Source: Opisthocomus hoazin
Taxonomy: Eukaryota; Chordata; Aves; Opisthocomiformes; Opisthocomidae
Reading direction: 5' to 3'
Length of the DNA: 64,000 bases
NCBI RefSeq assembly: GCF_030867145.1
Contig: NC_134440.1
Span: 3,410,001-3,474,000 of the forward strand
The notes beneath the pieces are model-generated. The model ran no database searches. It was not told the origin of the DNA and worked only from the letters and a program-made list of their open reading frames with translations. The translations under genes and the position numbers were made by a program. Shown here one piece after another: positions 58,349 through 64,000 of this stretch; the first letter of the stretch is position 1; each line of letters opens with the position of its first letter.

Positions 58349-61300
58349 AATGAGCCTGTGGGGTCTGGGCTAACAGGGACATTGCCTGGGTAAGGGACTT
58401 ATGCAGGGTCTTTAAGTGTTTTGAGACAGACGTGGTAATTAAGAAGGATCTGGTATTATAGTAATACCTGCTCCAGCTGTAATACCTATTATACCTGTAA
58501 TACCTAACAGAACAGTGTGATAGTCAGAAAACTGAGTTGCTGTGAGGTGAGGATAGTGGAGTTGGCCACAGAGATTCTCCAAGGTCAGGGAAGATGACTG
58601 GGTTGTCCAGAGAAGGTGAGTTTCACATGTTTCTACCCATAAATAAATAGAAAGTTTTGGATTTGGGTGCCCTCATTTTATTAGCACACGATAAATCTCT
58701 ATTAAGATAACTTCTGTGTGTTGTGAAAAGCATTGATATGAAAGTGTGGATATTCAGACCTCTTCCCTACTTAAGCCTTCAACTGTAACATGCAGATATG
58801 TATCTTCTTTTATAAGTAACTTTCATTTTATTCTTGCTTCTGGTGTAGGATAAAGCCTGGAACTGAAGCAGTATGTACTAGATTTGCAGCTGTTAGGCGG
58901 AGAAGATCTAGATGAAGATTGAAAAGCATCCTTGTCCTAGGAATATTATGCACCAAGTACAGAAGGGGAAAGAACGAGTAGAGAGAATACAGGAGTCATC
59001 ACTTCTGCATGCAGACTGTTTGAATTAATCTTTAGCTTTAAGCGTCTATGAAGGAATAGACAGTACCAATAGTTTATCGTACTATAATATTGTACATACA
59101 ATAATTCAGCATTCAGATTACAGTAGGTTAATCCAACAAGCCACTAAAATCAAAAGGCAGAATGGTAGATTGACTGTTGAATTATGCCAGTCGCATCAGT
59201 TTAACTACAGCTACAGTTACAGCTCCAGTTTAGCATAGTAACATGAAGAGAAGTCAGTGCATACCCATATATAAATTTGTCAGCATTACAAGACAGTTCA
59301 AATGTTGAGACTCTTGATTCCTAAAGGTGGAAGACAACTGAATTAAAGCCCACCCAAAGTTTGGTTGGAAAGCAGCCATGGATGAACTATATTGGCGCTT
59401 GCTTAAAACAAACCGGAAATTAACTGTTTCGTAGTTCAGAGAAAAGCATAACTGTGAGAAAATATGAAGTCCTACCTGAGGATGAAAGTGGAATTGAAGA
59501 AGAAATTTATAAAACCAGGTAGGCTGCTTGGTATGAGCACTTATTTATTAATAAACAGAATGTGCTGGCAACATTTGGCTGGTTTACAGAATCCTCAAAA
59601 GTCTTGGAAACCGATCAAAGTTTTGATGTGCTGCTAGATTTCTTTCCCTGTCCCCTACATAATATGGAAAATAACAATGCTTTTAAAGACCAGCTGTTTG
59701 AAAAACTCGCCGATGGCTCACTGTGCCGTCGACAGGTAAACTTGGCTTCTGACAGGGAGGCGCGGAGGACGGTTGGCCGCGTTGAGGGAGAAGAGGGTGC
59801 TGCTGTCTGAGGTGCTGAAGCTGGAGGGCTGCGCGGGGATCCCCCACCGCCCGGGACACCCCGCTCCCCGCCAAGCACGGCGAGAGTGAAACCGGAGCGA
59901 GCCGCGTGTGGAAAGGCTGCGGTTCACTTCGGTATATTTTGACGAGGGATCAAACTGGCAATTAGTTGTGGCCATTGGGCTCCTGGTTACTCTGTTTTAG
60001 AAGGGAGATTGCAAATAGTCTTTATGCCAATATAGAAGCATGACTTGTGAAGAGGGTACATTTGAATTTCATGTATTATTGCTTAATTGTAGTTCACGGC
60101 ATGCTGGAAACTGGACTATGGTGCTTTTAAAGATAAACGTGGAGGCGCACATGCAGGCTACACTACAAAGCTTCTAGATGGTATTTTTTGTGTAAGCCGT
60201 ATTTTGTGAAAATTTTCTCTTTTAAATGTGGGCTAATGCAGGGAAATAGCACTCTGACTCATTGGTCGTTACTGTTGTGCACCCAATATGAAATTTAAAA
60301 AGGTAACACTTCAGAAAACTGGAGCACGTTCTCTGAAAATGTTGCTGCTTTGCCATTTTTATGCATAGTTAGAAACTAAAATTTGCAAGACATACTTAGC
60401 CATAAGAAGCTATCGAGGAAAACAAATGTGGGTGAATTTAATTTTTAAAAAGATGCTTTCTGCTTGCTTCCATGAGCTAAAAAAATTAAGGTGGTTATCG
60501 TGAAGAAATGATAATAAAGGTTCCTGATGATTATATGTGTAAAACTGATGCATACAGCAGTTTAAGTGTTGGTAGAAATAACGCAGTCCTGACTCAAAAT
60601 AATTGGCTTTGCCAGAGGACTTTCCTTGAAACTCATTTCAATTCCAAGACACACTAGCACTGGGATTTGATAACGTCCTCCACTCAGGACTGCACAAGAG
60701 AGGGCTGAAAACAAGCTGTTATGAAAAGGAGTGAACTGATTGGTCTCTGCAAACTCCAAGCCATGGAGATAGTGCTAGAAAGTGTCACGATGACGTGAGG
60801 GGTTCAGAGCCAATCAAACCAAGCGTGAGGAATCTTTGCAAAACTGCTACTTCAGATGACAGGGTTGGATTTAAAAAAAAAAGAGTGTATTTTTATCCTG
60901 GGATAAAACAAGTCAGGTTAGGGGAAAATGAGTATGAAGCAGAGATGAGATGTTCTTGACAAAGAATGCTTGAGCAGGGCTCACACATTACACATGTGAT
61001 GGTGATGTCTATATAATAAGTACTGTGGTTAGCAATACATTAACATATTGTGGAACAATAAATGCTATCAGTAAATTTATTCTGCATATTTAATCCCTTT
61101 ATCTTCTTATCTGCTCTGTCACTTCACATCTGCATTTTAACGTCTCTGTATTTCTTCTTTTTTGTTTAATGTTCAGGTAACTCATACTGTTCTAAAAGTT
61201 CTTCATTTTCTGTCTCTCTCTGTTTTTCCTTTTGCTTGCCTCCTCCCTAAAACAAATCTTCAAATGAAAATTCTGTGCATTTTTACCTAGTTTACCTAGC

Positions 61301-64000
61301 CTGAGTACTAGTAAATAGAAAAGCAAAGAATACCTGTTGTGTTTTTTTAAAAAAAGAAAAGCTATTCCCTTGTATACTGATAAAATTTCAATAAAATAAT
61401 TGTTTAAAAAAAGCACCAAAAATGCAGCAACAAAGCCAAAATTTTTGAAGGCTATGAATTAGCTATTCCATTGCAGATGTTACAGTTCTTCTCGGTTACC
61501 ACAAGAGGGACACAGAAGGAAAGCTAACGCAGCGCTGGGAAAAAAAATCTAAAGAACAGCTTCACGCAGGATCATAGCAACATACATTTTCCTTTTGTTT
61601 AGGAAGATCTTCTGGGATCATATCATTTCTATGGCTTCCTTCATCCCGTATAATCTTTAAAAAGCTTTATAGACCTTCGTAAATGTGATAATAAGCATTA
61701 ATAGCTAAAATGAATCTTTTCCCAGAACTTCATAATCTTTCCTCAGCTTTTTCCTACTGGAATGTCTGTAGTAGCGTTGGGACAGGGAGCGGTTAGGCTG
61801 GCTGTATTTTTGTTCCATCTCTAGCTATTGGACCAACAAATATTGCAGAATTTCGTAGGCATGTGGAGAAGAAGGTTATGGAGCTATTTTCATTTATTTA
61901 ATTTTCCCAAATTAATGGCCGATGATGCAAATGTTGTAAGAGCAGAGCTCATATAAATGCCTTGATGAAACAAGGGGACCATAAAATCCCCTTAAGTAAA
62001 TATTGAAGGGTTTATTGGGCTCTTGTGAAATTAAAAAGCACAGTCCTAATATGCACTAGATTGAAAGTAATGCAGCGTGTGTGTTTAAGGATATGCAGTC
62101 TTATTAATCCCTAATGTCAGTAAAGCTTTACTTCGCGCCGTGGTGAGACAGAGGCATCACTAGTTGGACAGGCTGCTTTATGGGATCAGAATAATAATAC
62201 TTTGAGAAGGGGCTGTTCTGAGTAAGGTGGAAATAGAGACTCTTTTTTTTTTTTTTTTACTTAGAGCTTTATGGGCTTCAGTCAATGCTTAAATTTACAT
62301 GATAGATATTTTAACATCATATTAAAAGATCTCTGTCAAGTGGTACTAGACTGAAAGGTCATTTTAAAAACTTCCTTTAATGCATAGAATATTTTCACAA
62401 GTTAAAAGCATATCAGAAAAGTATCATTGTGTAAATATAATAATTTCTCTAAGGTGCCAGAAATCTAAGCGCAACAGTAAATGCAACCCAGCTTTGATTT
62501 CAGGAGTACGAGTAATGTAGTATAGAAAAATCATAAAAAAGGGCTATTACTCATTATCAGGGGAATCTCAATGCTTTTATCCTTCAGAAGTTGTGTAATA
62601 TTTCTGTTTCAACTGATTTACCTGCAGGTTCAATTGTGGCTATAAAATGTATTCCTGAAGCAAGTCATGCGTAGGTAACTTAAAGCAATGAAGGAAAAGG
62701 AGGAGAAGATCTTGACATTTCTTCAGTGATCTTGAATGAAGAAGGTACTTGGATATTAAGGAGATGAGTGACATAAGAAGGTAATAGCAGTATATGAAAG
62801 CCAGTAAATGAAACTACCTATAAACTCTGTGATATGAATCAGGTTTTTTTCACTGTCTAAGCTAAGTGGATTCTAAACAGCTAATAAACTGTGAAAAGGT
62901 AACTTAATATTAAAGTACTAATTAAAAATACTTTATTCCTGTATAAAATTTGAAATCCTTCCCGTGCAAAATGTATTCAAATCCTTTGTAACTCCCACAC
63001 CTTGAAAACAGCTAAGCGTGTGTTCTTCCTAAACAATGCCACGTTAGCACAGAATCTGGATTCAAGGAACTAATGTAAGGGAAAAATCTTTATGAACAGA
63101 GCTTCTGGCTTTCTGCAGGTTTTTGGTTGCAAAAATACTATGTGAAGTGATCTACTTCTCTTGAACTGGTCACAGAAGTTAAAGATTGCTAGCAAAAAGA
63201 CGTAACTTCTGAAATCCAAGAAAAAAATGTTGGAATTGATGCATATATTCAAGAAGGTATTTGAGAGGATCTGTTACCTATTAAATCTGTCTTTGGTAGG
63301 AGTTCTGGAAGGAGCAGACTTGTTAAAAATATTTGGTTTCTAAATGGGCATCAACATTTCTTTAAACGGGGCTTCTTCAAAACAGATGTTGTTGTATCTG
63401 AGCTTAAAAACAAATTTTGAAGCTCTTGATTGACTACAAAGAGGGTACATGTTTCTTTGTTTTAATTCCTGGCAGTTATCCTAGGCAGATGGAGAAGCAG
63501 TGAGGTTATTTCGGTATAATGTAAAATCCAGTACTTCACAAAGGGTTTTGATGTGTGTTTGAATCTCATGGACTGGTGTTCCTCCCTCTGTTTTAGTGGG
63601 GAAAGTAGAAGAGTGGTGAATTTTCAGGTTATCCCTGGTGTCTCATTTAAGTTTATAAATACTTTGAGTTTTAGCAACATGACTTCTAACGCGGTAACAG
63701 CTTGCTTTCTTCTCAAAAGCATTCGTGCTTTACAGACATGTTTTTAGCTTTTGGGGAAGGTAACATGCACAGGGTTAAATATGAGGTTGTTTTTGTAAAG
63801 AGTAGCCTAAGAGAACAGATCATTTGAAAAACAGTATTTTTTGAGTCCCACCCTGTCTTTTTCTTTGCTTTTTGTTTAAGTGAATAACATACTTGCATTC
63901 TCTACATATAAAGTAAATCCATCCAAGTAAATCCTTCATCCTGCTGTGGGAGAAATCTGTTAATTTGGCACTTGTCTTAAAAATGAAATAATGTAAGCAA
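58349..64000. other. AT-rich region upstream of UPF1, no confirmed gene
   Basis: About 5.65 kb of AT-rich sequence with abundant stops in all frames. By mammalian gene order COMP would be expected beyond UPF1, but no EGF-like or thrombospondin type-3 coding sequence is visible. The only gene-like traces are two short open stretches with splice-like borders at 59445-59735, described as a finding. No repeat family was recognised except homopolymer runs (for example T18 near 62244-62261). Confidence 0.5.

Overview
This window looks like a GC-rich, gene-dense bird chromosome segment. Five vertebrate genes with short GT-AG introns lie in the order DDX49-COPE-CERS1-GDF1-UPF1. The interspersed repeats I can recognise are almost all 3' ends of CR1 LINEs, the dominant retroposon of birds and other sauropsids. 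From memory, the same gene block lies on human 19p13 and on a chicken microchromosome. CR1 content and intron size fit a bird best, but a non-avian reptile is not excluded and no species can be named.

Layout: 1-4710 (minus) holds DDX49, a DEAD-box RNA helicase, with its last coding exon cut off by the left edge. A CpG-rich 259-bp gap serves as a shared divergent promoter with COPE (4970-10156, plus), the epsilon subunit of the COPI coat. About 2.4 kb of COPE-CERS1 spacer follows. It contains a 50-bp duplication with an exon-like appearance and a five-copy 41-bp repeat just upstream of CERS1. CERS1 (13008-27284, plus; ceramide synthase 1) has a 9.1-kb first intron that opens with a 17-copy GC-rich minisatellite. 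Its later introns hold a four-copy 79-bp minisatellite and two CR1 copies. GDF1/Vg1 (29442-31617, plus) follows 2.16 kb after the CERS1 stop in the same orientation; in mammals the two are known to share a bicistronic mRNA. UPF1 (57053-36364, minus), the core helicase of nonsense-mediated decay, fills most of the right half. It has 23 coding exons, a 2.5-kb 3' UTR containing a tiny intron, and a CpG-island promoter. From 58.35 kb to the end the sequence is AT-rich and no gene could be confirmed.

The genes are mostly housekeeping (RNA helicases, vesicle coat, lipid synthesis). The exception is GDF1/Vg1, a secreted embryonic axis and left-right signal. All five reconstructed coding sequences keep reading frame across every exon junction. 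Reconstructed lengths are: DDX49, 421 codons visible; COPE, 308 aa; CERS1, 354 aa; GDF1, 370 aa; UPF1, 1117 aa. I saw no retrovirus, DNA transposon, tRNA, rRNA or CRISPR array that I could support.
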